Assembly (NCBI RefSeq): GCF_949987535.1
Contig: NC_080078.1
Span: 53,780,207-53,844,206 of the forward strand
Direction: 5' to 3'
Source: Balaenoptera acutorostrata
Taxonomy: Eukaryota > Chordata > Mammalia > Artiodactyla > Balaenopteridae
DNA: 64,000 bases
The notes beneath the pieces were generated by a model. It searched no databases. It saw only the letters and a program-made list of their open reading frames with translations, and was not told the origin of the DNA. This document shows positions 1 through 11,829 of this stretch, piece by piece (position 1 is the first letter of the stretch; the number at the start of each line of letters is the position of its first letter). Position numbers and translations under genes: made by a program.

Positions 1-594
1 CTTCACTCTCACCACTCCACTCACTGTGGTTCTTGGGATTATTGTCAAATAGACTTGTTGTACCTAAGTTCCTATCTCAGAGTCAGATTTAGGGGAATTC
101 ACATTAAGACATATGGTAAAGAGTCAAACACAATACACTGCTTAATCAACATCATTCTCCAATTCTAGCTCTGAAGATGTTTTCTTGCTTTAAAATTTTT
201 AATGGTAATTTAAAAATCTCAGTACCAAGAATGAACCTGGTAATCTGTTTATTTCCTCCCCTTTCCCTTCACTGCAGAGAAATAAAACACATGCCCAAAT
301 TTAACTACAGATGCTCAATAAATCTCAGACAGCACCTTCCACGTAAGGACTCTGTGTTTCTTTCATAAGTGGATGAATCAACGGATCAATCAAGGGGGTA
401 CATTTTGTTCACATTTGGAAAAGATTTAAAGTAAGCAGTTCCAACAGGATTACAACTCACTCCTACTGCATCACATACTCTTTGGAGGGTAAAATGAATA
501 TGTTGCTAATGTTTGTTAGTGCTTGGTAAAAAATAGAGAATTCCCAGTTTTTTTCTGAATGGGTGATTAATTAGCAAGTGAAAATTGCTCTAGG

Positions 595-750
595 GCAGTG
601 CCTCTCAAACTTTCATACCACTTGCCTTGGGATGTTGTTAAAACACATATTCTGGATCAGCAGGTCTGAGTGGGAGCCAAGTCTGCATTTCTAATAAGCT
701 CCCAGATGTTGTTGATGCTTCTGGTGCAAAGACCACACTGTGAGTGGTAA
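595..750 (+). mobile_element. MER5-type hAT element
   Basis: Starts cagtgcctctcaaac, then gttaaaacacatattctggatcagcaggtctgag, and ends accacactgtgagtgg. Non-coding, old. Confidence 0.75.
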
Positions 751-774
751 AACTGCGAACCTGTGCTTTCCCCT

Positions 775-960
775 AAGGCAGCCACTAGCTACATGCGCCT
801 ATTTAAATTAGAAATTAAATAAAATTAAAAATTCAGTTTCCTCAGTCATAATAGTCACGTTTTAAAGTGCTCAATAGCCACATGAGGCTAAGTGGCTACC
901 ATATTGGAGAGCACAGACAGAGAATATTTCCAGTAGTGCAAAAAGTTCATTGGATAGAAT
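775..960 (+). mobile_element. Non-autonomous DNA element (short copy)
   Basis: Contains aagtgctcaatagccacatgaggc, aagtggctaccatattggagagcacag and a right end aaaagttcattggatagaat. It shares the ctagtggctaccatattgg segment with the longer element at 3851. Family not named. Confidence 0.6.
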
Positions 961-2844
961 TACTTTAAACATGGGAGAGATGTTCTCAGATATCTTATTT
1001 TTCTTTGATTTTTCACTCTTTTAATCTTTCCTTCCTACTCCCCTACAATTCCCTACACTGTTTGTGGAGTTATTTTTTACACTTTCATAAAAATTCTACA
1101 ATGGGGGACTCGCAGGCATCTTGTGGATACATTTCTTCTAAAAGAATTGGTTGAAACTCCAAGGCCATCAAGACAATGGACCCTCCATAACTATCCTTAT
1201 TTCTAGTCTGTTTTTTGTAGATTTAGTGAATAACATATTCAGTCAGATAGTTTGGGGCAAACACCCTAGATTTGATATGGCTTAAATGTCCTCTTAGAAT
1301 ACGAGCTACAGCAATAATCTTTCACAATTTTATTAACCAGAATATATGAAGAAGTCATTCATCTCGTAGTGTCAAGATTGAGAAAATAGGGCACGTCTAA
1401 TAAAAAAAAAACAGATTTCTGCTTTTGTCCTGATAGTGTTCTCTCAAATTACCTTTTCATAAAAATGATACTTTTTATTGACTCACATAAACATTTATCT
1501 CTCTAATAGCTGAAAATGCTTTAGAAATATACTTGTTTGTTTCTCAATCTATTAACGTCTCAGGAAGTCAAAATTGGCTGTTAGATAACAATTTTTCTAG
1601 AAAATAAAGATACACCCAAAGTTCAAATGCAGCATGAATGGCTTGATTATAATGAAATGCAATTAGGTTTAGAAAACTACAGTTGATGGCAGAATATGCT
1701 GTGGCAAAACTTCCATGGAAGGTGCTAGAAATGGCACCACTTCAATCATTGTAGCTCTTGAGTTTTAAAATCGAATTTGAGACAGGAATAGTTGCAAAAA
1801 ATGAAAGATTTAGAACATGTTAAAATGCTTCTGATACTGCAAATAGAGAAGGATCTAGAACTGGGCTGTCTCCTGGTTGTCCTTTACCTTCGTGGTCAAA
1901 CAGCAGTGATGTGAACCTTCCAATCTTACTCCTTTCGTATTTAGCTAGAGTACTTTGAAAGACTGTCTGAAAAGTAGCACGTAGTGATTGACTCAACTCC
2001 AAGATCTGGAACAAATTCAGCAAATTACTCAGCTTATTTCAAATGTTTGATAAACCTTCTGCACATTAACTACTGAAACTGCTAGTGGAAGCAGAAGCTC
2101 ATATTTTCAAATGCCCTAACTTATTTACACTGACAACTTGAAAACAGAAAAACCCAGATTGCTCACTGTTCTGTGTTCATGCCATTAATTTTAACAATTA
2201 AAATGAACCTGGGAGACCCTGCATATAATGAGTGTTTACTGTGGTAGTACACACCCGTCCTTGTCCAAGAGAGGAAATCAAGTAATACTTGAACATTTTA
2301 AACAACAAGAGGGTAAGGCAAGAAAGAAATGGATGATTTTATTGGTTACAGAGTTTGAACAGATGTAGTATTAAAATAAAATTTGTACCAATTATTAGAA
2401 ATTAAATTCACATATATACACATTAAAAAATTTCTAAAGAATCCAAGCGATATCTATGAAAACAAAACAAGCTTTAATGTTTGCATAATTATCTACATAA
2501 TTTGGTGAAAGTCTTTAGGAAACAAACAATTTGGAGCTGGAATTTCCCAATGTGATCCAGTACACTGGGTAAATTACCTTTTAAAATGTATATAGATCAT
2601 TGTAGAAATTTTTTAAACTACTTAAATGCATAAGAAGAAAAAAAATCCTTCCTTATGCCAAAACCCAAATGTAGGCACTATTAACATGCTGGTGTGTTTC
2701 TTCCATGTTGGTTTTCTTTGCAAAGTACATATAAATACAGATACATTTCATTCTTTTAAATTAAGGTCAAACTAAGTAGCTAAATGGACAAGGAGACAGA
2801 TACAGACAACAGCTATAATCTTTATAATCTTTATGTGTTCTCCA
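961..2844. other. Unique intronic sequence, no feature seen
   Basis: AT-rich unique sequence with no exon, RNA gene or clear repeat. The 67-codon minus-strand open frame near 1820-2023 has no recognisable motif. Positions 1-590 are likewise featureless. Confidence 0.6.
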
Positions 2845-2950
2845 TTAGACTATAAAATTCTATAAGGCAAGGCCTGGTTGTTTCCTCATCTCTGAGTCCC
2901 ACGTTTCCTGCTGAAGAATTTGATCACCTATTAGATAGTTGATTAATGTA
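2845..2950 (+). mobile_element. Possible L2 3' end
   Basis: attagactataaaattctataaggcaaggcctggttg resembles the L2 end (tagactgtaagctccttgagggcaggg). Weak. Confidence 0.35.
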
Positions 2951-3004
2951 AACCTGATATTGAAAGGAAAGGCAGAAGAGGAAAACAGTGTATGCTTGTG
3001 TGGT

Positions 3005-3460
3005 AGATGGGATTATTGTTCTCAGTTTTTCACTCCCTCACTACTGGGACCCCATAGTGGGGTCCAGTAGGTAGAATATACATCCCTGTCCCACTGACTT
3101 TGGGTTTGGCCATATGACTGGTTTTCACCAATAAAATGTGGTGGAAGTAGATCGTGCCAGACATGATTCAAGGTTTTAAGTGGCAGGGAGGATTTTGCTC
3201 ATCTTTTTCACTTCCTGGCACTGCCATGGAAGAACAGTCTCAGGTAAGCACTACTTCACGGAGATTACAGAGACCAGAAGAGAAAATCTGAACCCAGTTT
3301 GAGATCTGAGCCACTCAGCCATCACACAACATAGCACAGCATAACATAGCTGGTTACACATCCCTGGACAAGAAAATAAATGCATGTTTTGTAAACTACT
3401 GAGTTTGAGGTTTGTTCTTTTCATGCAGTTTTACTGCAGCAAAAACTGACTAATAAACCT
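3005..3460 (+). mobile_element. Old LTR (ERVL-MaLR/MLT1-like)
   Basis: It has the MaLR-like order: ttgggtttggccatatgactgg, accaataaaatgtggtgg, then aataaatgcatgttttgtaaactactgagtt (polyadenylation region), and an end near actgactaataaac. No coding part. Confidence 0.62.
3041..3070. repeat. Near-perfect inverted repeat (hairpin)
   Basis: CTACTGGGACCCCA is followed by two bases and then GTGGGGTCCAGTAG. The arms pair over about 13 bases with one extra G in the left arm. It lies at the start of an old LTR. Confidence 0.75.
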
Positions 3461-3850
3461 TGCAATGTATTCATTAGCATGCAATAACCAGGGTAAGCTG
3501 ATCTGTAGTTTTCTTATTAAATTTGTCAATTTTTAAATGAGGAAATTGCCTTTCTACTTGACAAGTTCATGAGGGAAAATGCCTGTTTGTCAGGTAAGAA
3601 ATCCACATGCTTTTGCTAAAAGGATTGTTTTACAGACTCAGTTTAACTACAAAAATGCAAAACAGGATGTCTGAGTTTGTACCCCAAACAAGCTGTGTTA
3701 CAGATCTTGAAAACAGCAAAACAATAAGAGTCTTTATTCTTTTACAGGATGAATAAAGAGTAAAAGGATGACTTTATGGTGAACTGGCAGTGGCAAGGTT
3801 GTACTTCTTACAGACAGACCTCCACATGTTTTCACTGTTGTATTTGAGTA

Positions 3851-4150
3851 ACTCTGTCCAATAGAACTATAATGTGAGCCACGTGTGTTCTTTTAAATTT
3901 TCTGGTAACCACATTTTTTAGAAAGGCAAAAAAAGATGAAATTAAGTTTAATATTATATTTTATTTAACCCAATATATCCAAAATATTATTTCAATATAT
4001 TAATAACATAAGATGCTACTAGTGAAATACTTTACATGCCTTTTTGTCATACTAAGTCTTCAAAATTCATCGGGTATTTCATATGTACAGTACATCTAAT
4101 TTGGACCAGCTACATCTCAAATGTGGCTAGTGGTTACCATATTGGATGGT
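3851..4150 (+). mobile_element. Non-autonomous DNA element (long copy) with TCCAATA ends
   Basis: Begins actctgtccaatagaactataatgtgagcc and ends ggctagtggttaccatattggatggt, so TCCAATA and TATTGGA face each other as inverted ends. The interior includes tttatttaacccaatatatcc and catactaagtcttcaaaattc. A known mammalian repeat, which I do not name. Confidence 0.65.
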
Positions 4151-4179
4151 ATGGTTTTAGATAATGTGATAAACTGTCT

Positions 4180-4636
4180 ATTTCAATGTATTAATTTCCT
4201 TCGACTGCAGTAACAAATTGCCACACATCTGGTGGCTAAAAACAACTGAAATTTATTCTCTCATAGTTCTGGAGGCAAAAAGTTCAAAATTAAGATGTCA
4301 GCAGAGTGTGGTACTTCCCCTGAAGGATCTAGGGGAGGTTCTGTTCCTTGCCTCTTCCAGGTTACGGTGGTTCTAAGCATTCCTTAGCTTGTGGCTGCAT
4401 CACTCTAATCTCTGCCTCTGTTTCACATTGGCTCGTCCTCTTCTGTCTATTTCAAATCTTCCCTGTGTGTCTCCTACAAGGATGCTTCTCATTGGATTTA
4501 GGACCTCCCTGGATAATCCAGGATGATCTTTTCATCTCAAGATACTTAATGACACCTTCAAAGACCCCTTTTCCAAATAAGGTAACATTCACAGCTTCTG
4601 GGATTCAGGACATGGACAGATCTTTTTTGCATCTCA
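4180..4636 (-). mobile_element. Old LTR (ERVL-MaLR/MLT1-like), antisense
   Basis: It begins like the reversed LTR end (ttaatttccttcgactgcagtaac, ggtggctaaaaacaactgaaatttattctctcatagttctggaggc). It ends in accttcaaagaccccttttccaaataaggtaacattcacag. It appears to be the same family as the forward copy at 22870. The 97-codon open frame inside it is not a gene. Confidence 0.78.
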
Positions 4637-5313
4637 GCTAATTTAGCTGGGACCACGTGGTGAGCGGATGTGGGTATGATCTCTCCCCATCGATCTAAAA
4701 CACACTACAATGTTACTTGTTTCCAAAATTTTTAAATTTCAAAGCTCAACACTATGTAAAATATTGAAAATTAGACTTATTTGATAGAAAATCAACTGTA
4801 CTTTGGATTCTAGAGGGTTTATTCACACATAATACAAAGGATTAATATTAGTAATGAAATTGCATGGTTATTAGTAATAGAAAAATAGTTATTATTACTA
4901 TTACTAGATATACGGGGTTCTCAAGTGTCCTGAACAGGTTGTAATATGTGCATGGCTTTGGCAGAAAGGCTGATGAGTGTGAGATGAAGAAATTTGTCTC
5001 AGTTGCCATGCTGGATCGTGGCATAGCTAGAAATAGACTGTTGACTTTTTTACAGTGTGATTTCAGCTACTTAGATTAAAATGTTAATATGCTTCAAGGT
5101 GTAAAGCTTTCCAAAATTAAGCATCATTGTACTGAGCATGTCTTGTCATCTACTACCTACAGATTTACACTACTGACACTTGACTTTAAAACCAAACACC
5201 ATAATATATCTAAGCATCTTCTGTAAAATATAAGAAAATTTGGTAAGGGAAATCTAGCATTTATGTCATTGTAATTTTTTAATAAAATTTCCTTCATAAT
5301 TTATATAAATTTC

Positions 5314-5384
5314 AAATCATTATGCTATACACCTAAAACTAATAAAATGTTATATGTCAGTTATACCTCAGTAAAATAAAAATG
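5314..5384 (+). mobile_element. L1 3' tail fragment, about 70 bp
   Basis: Only the last part of the L1 3' UTR is present (aatcattatgctatacacctaaaact to gtcagttatacctcagtaaaa). ATAAATTTC occurs on both sides (5305-5313 and 5385-5393), which suggests a very short insertion. Confidence 0.8.
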
Positions 5385-5639
5385 ATAAATTTCCAATTTG
5401 GAATGTTTTTATAGCAACTATATTAGATTTCTGTCAACAGATATACAATACTGTTGCCAAGATGGTAGAGAGAATCCAACTACACCCCACATCCAGTTTC
5501 CCCAGTTGTAACTTACAAATATATGATACATTTGTTACAACTAAAGAACCAATACTGATACATTATTTTGAACTAATGCTCATACTTCAATAATTTTTCC
5601 TTAGTTTTTAATCTACATTTTTTTTTCTGTTCCAGGATT

Positions 5640-6557
5640 CCCCCCAGGATACTGTTGATACATTATGTTTAGTCTTTATGTCTCCTTAGGGTACCCTACT
5701 GTTGCTATTTCTTAGACTTTCCTTGTTTTTGATGACCTTCACAGTTTAGAGAAGCACTGTTCAGGCATTTTGTAAAATATCCTTTAATTTGGGTTTGGTT
5801 GATGTTTTTCTCATGACTGGACCGGAATTATCAGTTTTAAGGAGAAAGCCACAAGCTAAAGTGTCACCTTTATGACATCATATAAAGGTTACATACCGTC
5901 AACCTGACTCAATGCTGATATGCTGACCTTGATCCCCTGACTGAGGCAGTGGCTGGCAGGTTTTCCCACCGTAAAGGTACTCTTTCTCCCTGTTTCCATA
6001 CTGTTCTCTTTGGAAGGCAGGCACTATGTGAAGTCCACACTTAAGTCTGGAGGTACAGTCCACCCTATTAAGGGGGCGTTACTTACATCAATTATTTGGA
6101 TTTTTTCCGTATGGGAGAATTTTCTATTATTGTCTATTATCTCCCATTTAAAATTTTTATTAAATCACATAATTACATCAGCATGGATTCATGGATGTTT
6201 ATTTAATACTTTGGGTTACAAACCAATATTAACTTATTTATTTTCTTGCTCACATGGTTCAAGCATGACCATCGGGAGATATTTCAGGTGGCTCTGGTGT
6301 TCCGCTGACATACTCACATTTTTTAGTTTTTTGAATACTTACTTACTTGCTTTCTGGAACCACAAATGATCCAGGCGTATCATGTAAATTCCCTGTCACA
6401 GCTCCAGAAATCAGCCACTTCTCCAAGAAGCCCTGGTTCTTTTTATTGGAGAATGGTATTAGAAACCATGATCTGGGCAGGAGATGTGCTTATTGCTCCT
6501 GGGTGGTATTGTTGCTCCTAAGTTTTGTTAAGGGGCAGAGCTTGAGAATATATAGGT

Positions 6558-6601
<44 letters not shown>

Positions 6602-6780
6602 TATATACATATATATATATCTGTATATGTACACATATCTATAATTATTTCCCTATTAATCCATCTGTATATATATTAAGCTAAACAGGTGTTCACACTG
6701 ATGTCTCATTCTAGTATCACATGATTCATTCTACCTTTCACCCCTTGGTTATCTGTAACAATTAAAATATCAGGAGGCTA
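5640..6780. mobile_element. Old interspersed repeat, probably L1-related UTR
   Basis: Long stretch that I recognise as a common mammalian repeat (gtttttgatgaccttcacag, gagaagcc-accag..., cttctccaagaagccctggttctttttattggagaatgg, atattaagctaaac-aggtgttcacactgatgtct). I could not fix family or orientation. It encloses the TG microsatellite. The 119- and 110-codon open frames are incidental. Confidence 0.5.
6555..6599. repeat. (TG)n microsatellite
   Basis: A pure GT run from about 6564 to 6599, preceded by an imperfect part and followed by TA-rich sequence up to about 6630. It sits inside an old interspersed repeat whose consensus, as I recall it, also has a short TG/TA stretch at this place. 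Confidence 0.97.
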
Positions 6781-7668
6781 TGGACTGAAAGTTAAGAAAA
6801 TGACCTTCTTAGAGCTACGAGAGGCTTAGAAATAGAATCCTGATTCTTTACTGAGTTACCAGTCTAATTTTTCCCACTCTGAAACATCATATCATTTATC
6901 CTAAGTTCCCACCATGCCATACCATCGTCCAACAATTCATCAAAGCCCCCCCTAATAAATGGATTTTAAAAATAAGAAACAGCTCAGCCAAGCTGATCCC
7001 TCACACAGAACTGCTGCAATTCTTGCTTTTTCTGGGAATTCATAGTGAAGTTGGTACAACAAAAGAACAGAATTAGAGTAGCCCTACTTTTTGTATTTTA
7101 TCTATTTTCTAGTGCTTCTTCAGTGGGTTTTCTTTCTGAAAAGGCTCTCTGCTTGACAGGCTTTTGTGTAGATGGAATGACCTTTTGCTGTACAGGAATA
7201 CTGGAAGGCAAACGTCAACCCATCTGACTCAGGAAAATAAATAAGCCCTGGTCTCCATTAACAAGGAGATAAAACACAGTAACTCACTTGCTCTTTGTTG
7301 CTTCTCAAGACAAAAACTCATCCTGAAATTAATGTGTTGAAAACACTTAATATAAGGCAATTATTTTCCTGCATGTATCTACCCTATGCTATGACCATGG
7401 CTATCATGTGAAATACTGCCTGCCTTATCCTTCCATATAAGCTTAAGGTTAGGCTTGTACCTTAACACCAGTAACTTGAATTAATTTATGTTTTCAGTTA
7501 CAAACATTTGAGTTTACCAAAGAAAGAGAAAAGCATTTTTTTACCACCATGGTCCTCACTGATTTAAAAACTTCACGTTTAGGAGATTTTGTTTTTGTAA
7601 TTACTCCATCCATACCTTTCCTTTCTTAAACCAAAGCAACAAAACATAAAAGAATAAATAAGGTGAAT

Positions 7669-8123
7669 TTGTGGCAACATGGATGGACCTTAAGTGTATT
7701 ACGCTAAGTCAAATAAATCAGACAGAGAAAGTCAAACGCTGTATGCTCTCAATTGTATTTGGAATCTAAAAACAACAACAACAAAACAAAAACCCAACTC
7801 ATAGAAAAAGTGATCAGATTTGTGGGTACCAGAGGTGGGTGGTGGGGGGTGGTGGATGAAATGGGTGAAGGGGGTCAAAATGCACAAACTTCCAGTTATA
7901 AAATAAGTCATGGGGATTACTGTGCAGGATAGTTACTAATGCTGTACTGCATATTTGAAAGTTGCTAAGAGAGTATCTCTTAAAAGTTCTCATCACAAGA
8001 AAAAAAATTCTCTAACTATGTGTGGTGATGAATGTTAAAAAGACTCGTGACGATCATTTCACAATACATACAAATATCAAAACTAATGTAATGTTTATGT
8101 CAATTATATCTAAATTTTTAAAA
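7669..8123 (+). mobile_element. L1 3' end, 5'-truncated, with 20-bp duplication
   Basis: The sequence follows the L1 3' UTR: catggatggacctt, a cagacagagaaag stretch, a G-rich tract near 7833-7875, cttccagttataaaataagtcatgggga, and gtcaattata near the tail. The direct repeat AAAGAATAAATAAGGTGAAT is perfect at 7649-7668 and 8124-8143. The copy is non-coding and lies antisense to PLCB1. Confidence 0.92.
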
Positions 8124-8143
8124 AAAGAATAAATAAGGTGAAT

Positions 8144-10106
8144 CTGTAACTCATGCTACAAAGTCCAGGAAGAACTTGACTTAAGCCTCCAAATCCTCCA
8201 TCACACTTACAGTCACTGATGTGTTGGTAAACATTAACAAGCAGATATCAAAACAAGAAAAAAGGGCCCTGATTAGTAGTGTTTGCCAATTCCAGAATCA
8301 TAAATACTCCCATGGCCAGTTTCAAGCTACCAACATGATAGCACAGATTTGGGCAGTGATATGCAATAGTGGTCCATTATATAGCGTTTCCACCATTTAG
8401 ATATTATTGTTGTAAATAACCTTGAGAACATAGATAATAATAAAAATAATCAGGAAGTAGTGGGGGTTTAGTAATATTACCTTTTTTCAGTGTAATATAT
8501 TTACTTTAAAGTTTATGTAATTTAATAGCTTTGTTTAACAACTGGCTCTCTAAGCTAGTAAAAGCCAACTCAAAAATACTAACATTTACAAAGAAGGATT
8601 TTGGCCACTGATTGTCCAGGTTTCAGCTGGCTTTGATATCGGTGGAAGAAATCAAGCTTGACTGATCGCAAAACTTGCCAAAATTCCCCACTCTCCCTGT
8701 ATCCACACCATTTTGCAATGTGACTTTGCAGTTCTTCCTATTGAGAGGTGGTCTATTACCCCATCCTTAAATCTCGGCTGACCTTGAGACTTGCTTTGGG
8801 CTAAAAAATGCGGCATAATTAATGGGATGCCCATTTGGGGTCTAGACCTCGAGAGGCCTTGTGTGTTTTTAGTCTCTCTCTTAGCCTTCTGCTTCCACCT
8901 TGAGAATACTCCCAGGCTAGCCTGCTCTGGCACCCTTGGCTCCACCATGAGAACAGGTCAAGGCTAGACTGACTCTGAGGGATGCAAGACACACAGAGAT
9001 GGGTGGAGGCCAGCCCAGATCAGCCTAGAGCCAGGTGATTCCAAAACATGTGCAAAAGCCCAGACAAAATTTGGCAGAGCCATTTCTCCAACCCACAACT
9101 GACCATAGACATATAAGTGAACCCAGGTTAAGCCAGAACCATGGAGCTGACCTGTAGACTCATTTACAATAACAAATATTTATTGTTTTATGACCCTGAA
9201 TTTTGGGGAGGTTTGGTAGAGCTTGAGAATAAGACTGACTTCTGCCTTCTGTATTGAGAACTAAGAAAAACATGATAATCATTTGGACAATTGCTGGAAG
9301 CAAGTAGAGGAGTGCTGACAATATCAGAGGAAATCAGGCAGCAGGTTGATTCGCAGTTGAGAGACACAGCTTTTTTTGCTAATCTGGACATGTGTATGGT
9401 TTGGTATATTGTTTAGATTTCAAATTCTAGTCATAATCAGCAAGAATTCTGCAATTTTTAAATGTTAGAGTATATTTCCAGAATATTCTTACTATGGTTT
9501 ATGGATTCAATATTGAATATATCTTGTGAAAACTAAGACTTGCTTTTTAAAAAATACCACTAGTAAATACTAGCATTTCGGGGGGAAGGATATTTGAAAG
9601 GATCTTTATATTTTTAAATTTGAATCTTCAAATCATAGACTGCTACCCCAGCCACTATAATCAGATTGCCACTGATGTATGGAATCAAATGGCTTCACTA
9701 TTTCAAAATGCACCATTTCCCTTATTGGCAGTAGAAATAATATAATGGCAAGAAAATACTTCATCCATTCTTTTTTAATGTGGTAAGATTTTTGAAGAGT
9801 AAGACTCCTATGATCTCTTTCATATAATATACATTTTCTTATCCTGCAGAGTATTCAAAAGGAAAGGGAAACAAGTGACGAGGGGTTTTAATTTAGCACA
9901 AGGAAGATTAGACGGCTTAAGCTTTGAAATAAAGAGTGTGATGGGAAATAAATTCAGATATCTAAAGGCAAAGTCCTAGAACACTCAGGGTCCCTTCTAT
10001 GACTGGATCTTTGCGTATTCTTACACACAGCCTTGCTAGGGCATCTTTCTGGAGAAACACAAAGTATGTCTTGAACTGGGAACAACACTGAAGAGCCTTT
10101 ATCATC
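8144..10106. other. Unique intron around the LTR at 8630-9240
   Basis: Outside the LTR I see no feature. Open frames of 60-100 codons occur at random. Confidence 0.55.
8630..9240 (+). mobile_element. Old LTR (ERVL-MaLR/MLT1-like)
   Basis: It follows the MaLR order: ctgaccttgagacttgctttgggc, gacctcgagaggccttgtgtg, gctagcctgctctgg, gacctgtagactcatttacaataac, then aaatatttattgttttatgaccctgaattttgggg. No coding part. Confidence 0.72.
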
Positions 10107-10117
10107 AAGAGATACAG

Positions 10118-10394
10118 TGGGCTTCCCTGCTGGCGCAGTGGTTGAGAATCTGCCTGCCAATGCAGGCAACACAGGTTCGAGCCCTGGTCTGGGAAGATTC
10201 CACATGCCGCGGAGCAACTAGGCCCATGAGCCACAATTACTGAGCCTGCGCGTCTGGAGCCTGTGCTCGGAAACAAGAGAGGCCGCGATAATGAGAGGCC
10301 CGCGCAACGCGATGAAGAGTGGCCCCCACTTGCCGCAACTAGAGAAAGCCCTCGCACAGAAACGAAGACCCAACACAGCCATAAATAAATAAAT
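10118..10394 (+). mobile_element. CHR-type SINE (tRNA-derived), complete
   Basis: The element starts with the gcttccctg-ctggcgcag head and has the box B-like ggttcgagccc. It continues through gcctgcgcgtctggagcc and ends in an (aaat)n tail after caacacagcc. It is flanked by an 11-bp direct repeat, AAGAGATACAG (10107-10117 and 10395-10405), which shows L1-style target-primed insertion. Several CpGs are retained, so it is fairly young. It lies antisense to PLCB1 transcription. The 199-codon minus-strand open frame here is only the SINE read backwards. Confidence 0.95.
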
Positions 10395-10855
10395 AAGAGA
10401 TACAGGTGCCCTGGAGAAGACTCCAATGTATACAATAAACCAAAGATATAATAACTTATCATAATGTTTCCACTTCCCAAAGAGATTGATATCTTGCCTC
10501 TCTGAGGAGTAAGGTGAAAAAGGAAAGAAGGAAGGCAACACAAAATAATCTTGGGAATCATCTCTTGTGTCCTCTGTACCAGGTACTTTTTAATCTCTTA
10601 TCTTTAGGTCAGCACCAGAACATGTGCTTTGCATAGAAAATACAAACCATTGGACATACAAGGCAAAATTGGGATTGGTTAAAACCACTCAGGACAGAAG
10701 GAATCTAGGAATGTATGATCCCATATCTTGATTGAACACAATAGGAAACTGATAGCAACTGGCTTACAGATATACAGATATTTGACCAAAGCCCTGAAAC
10801 AAAAACTTATATCAGTTAACTCTTAGCACAGAGTATTCTTCCCATAAAATCATAA

Positions 10856-10896
10856 AACTCTTTGCTTTTTTTTTTTTTTTTTAACTCTTTGCTTTT
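10856..10896 (-). mobile_element. Poly(A)-only retroinsertion with 14-bp duplication
   Basis: AACTCTTTGCTTTT occurs at 10856-10869 and again at 10883-10896. Between them there are only 13 T residues. This is the structure expected when L1 machinery inserts a transcript so short that only the poly(A) tail is left, here in reverse orientation. Confidence 0.75.
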
Positions 10897-11119
10897 AATG
10901 AAGGTAGACCGGCATTAAACTAAAACGTGTCTGCAAAGAAAAAAACAATTTTACTCTTGCTACAAAATGAATGTTGCCTTCTTCACTTACTAAAAATAGA
11001 TAAAAAGTAGAAAACCTCTGTCCATATATAAACACTTATAAGCCAAAAAAAAAGCCTGCTTTATAAGTCAAAGTCTAGGATAGATTCTGAACAATAAATG
11101 AAATTATAGATATGTGTCT

Positions 11120-11158
11120 CTATTTCTGCATTGCATCTTCTCGATCTTTGCGAACCTG
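11120..11158 (-). other. Candidate alternative terminal exon in the PLCB1 intron (speculative)
   Basis: On the minus strand a T-rich tract of about 35 bases ends in atacagCAG, a tandem NAGNAG acceptor. Twelve codons (QVRKDREDAMQK) and a TAG stop follow. If spliced from the PLCB1 exon (phase 0) it would be read in this frame and give a product of about 94 residues. Two CpG sites are kept inside it (ttCGcaaagatCGag), which is unusual in AT-rich intron. A possible ATTAAA poly(A) signal lies about 220 bases further on (10893-10898). I recognise no known protein tail. It could equally be chance or part of an unrecognised repeat. Confidence 0.2.
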
Positions 11159-11389
11159 CTGTATAAAAAATAAATAAAGGAAAGAAAAAAAATAAATTAT
11201 AGAGAACCCATGAAATTAATGAAAAAGAAATTATCCTAATTTCTAATAGAATGGACGGTCAAATGAAGACAAATGAGCTACCAGTGTCTTATTTCCACAG
11301 ACATGCAGTCTCCAAATGATATTGAATGTGGATGGGCATATTTATTCTAGGTGCTGAATAAAATTAAGCTTCGAAAATGAGTCCAGATT

Positions 11390-11725
11390 GGCCCCTGGAT
11401 CTCAACTGGCCACCTGAGCTATGCACCTCCTGTCTCCTTTTTGAACATCTATTGAGATTCCATTGAAATGCTACTTTTGCAGTGATGCCTTGCCCATCTT
11501 TTCCTATTCCTGACATCTCAGTTCCCAGGCAAACTGGGCAAAATTAAAATCTTGTTATCCTCGAATGTTTCCTTGCCTTCCAATTGTATCATTATCCACA
11601 TTTGAATCTGAATTATAGATATTTGCATAATTCCTGCTGCTTTCTTGTTTCAAGTATAAGAACTATGAGAGCAAGGACTTTGTTTTATTTCTCTTTTTAT
11701 ATCATTTGGGACAAATCAAAGGGAT
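11390..11725 (+). mobile_element. L2 3' region, degenerate
   Basis: gatgccttgcccatc, ttgttatcctcgaatgtttccttgcc and aagtataagaactatgagagcaaggactttgtttt follow L2 order near its 3' end. Confidence 0.55.
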
Positions 11726-11829
11726 TTTCCTGTGGGAAATATTCAATATTTTTTATTGAATTAGTTCTAATTCAAGAAGAGTTCAGAATCTAATAAAATG
11801 ATATTGTATACAGTATTGATTAATTTTTG

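Noticed and set aside
9962..10561. 199-codon minus-strand open frame
   Set aside because: It is the reverse reading of the CHR SINE at 10118-10394 plus flanks. CpG-rich SINEs often lack stops by chance.
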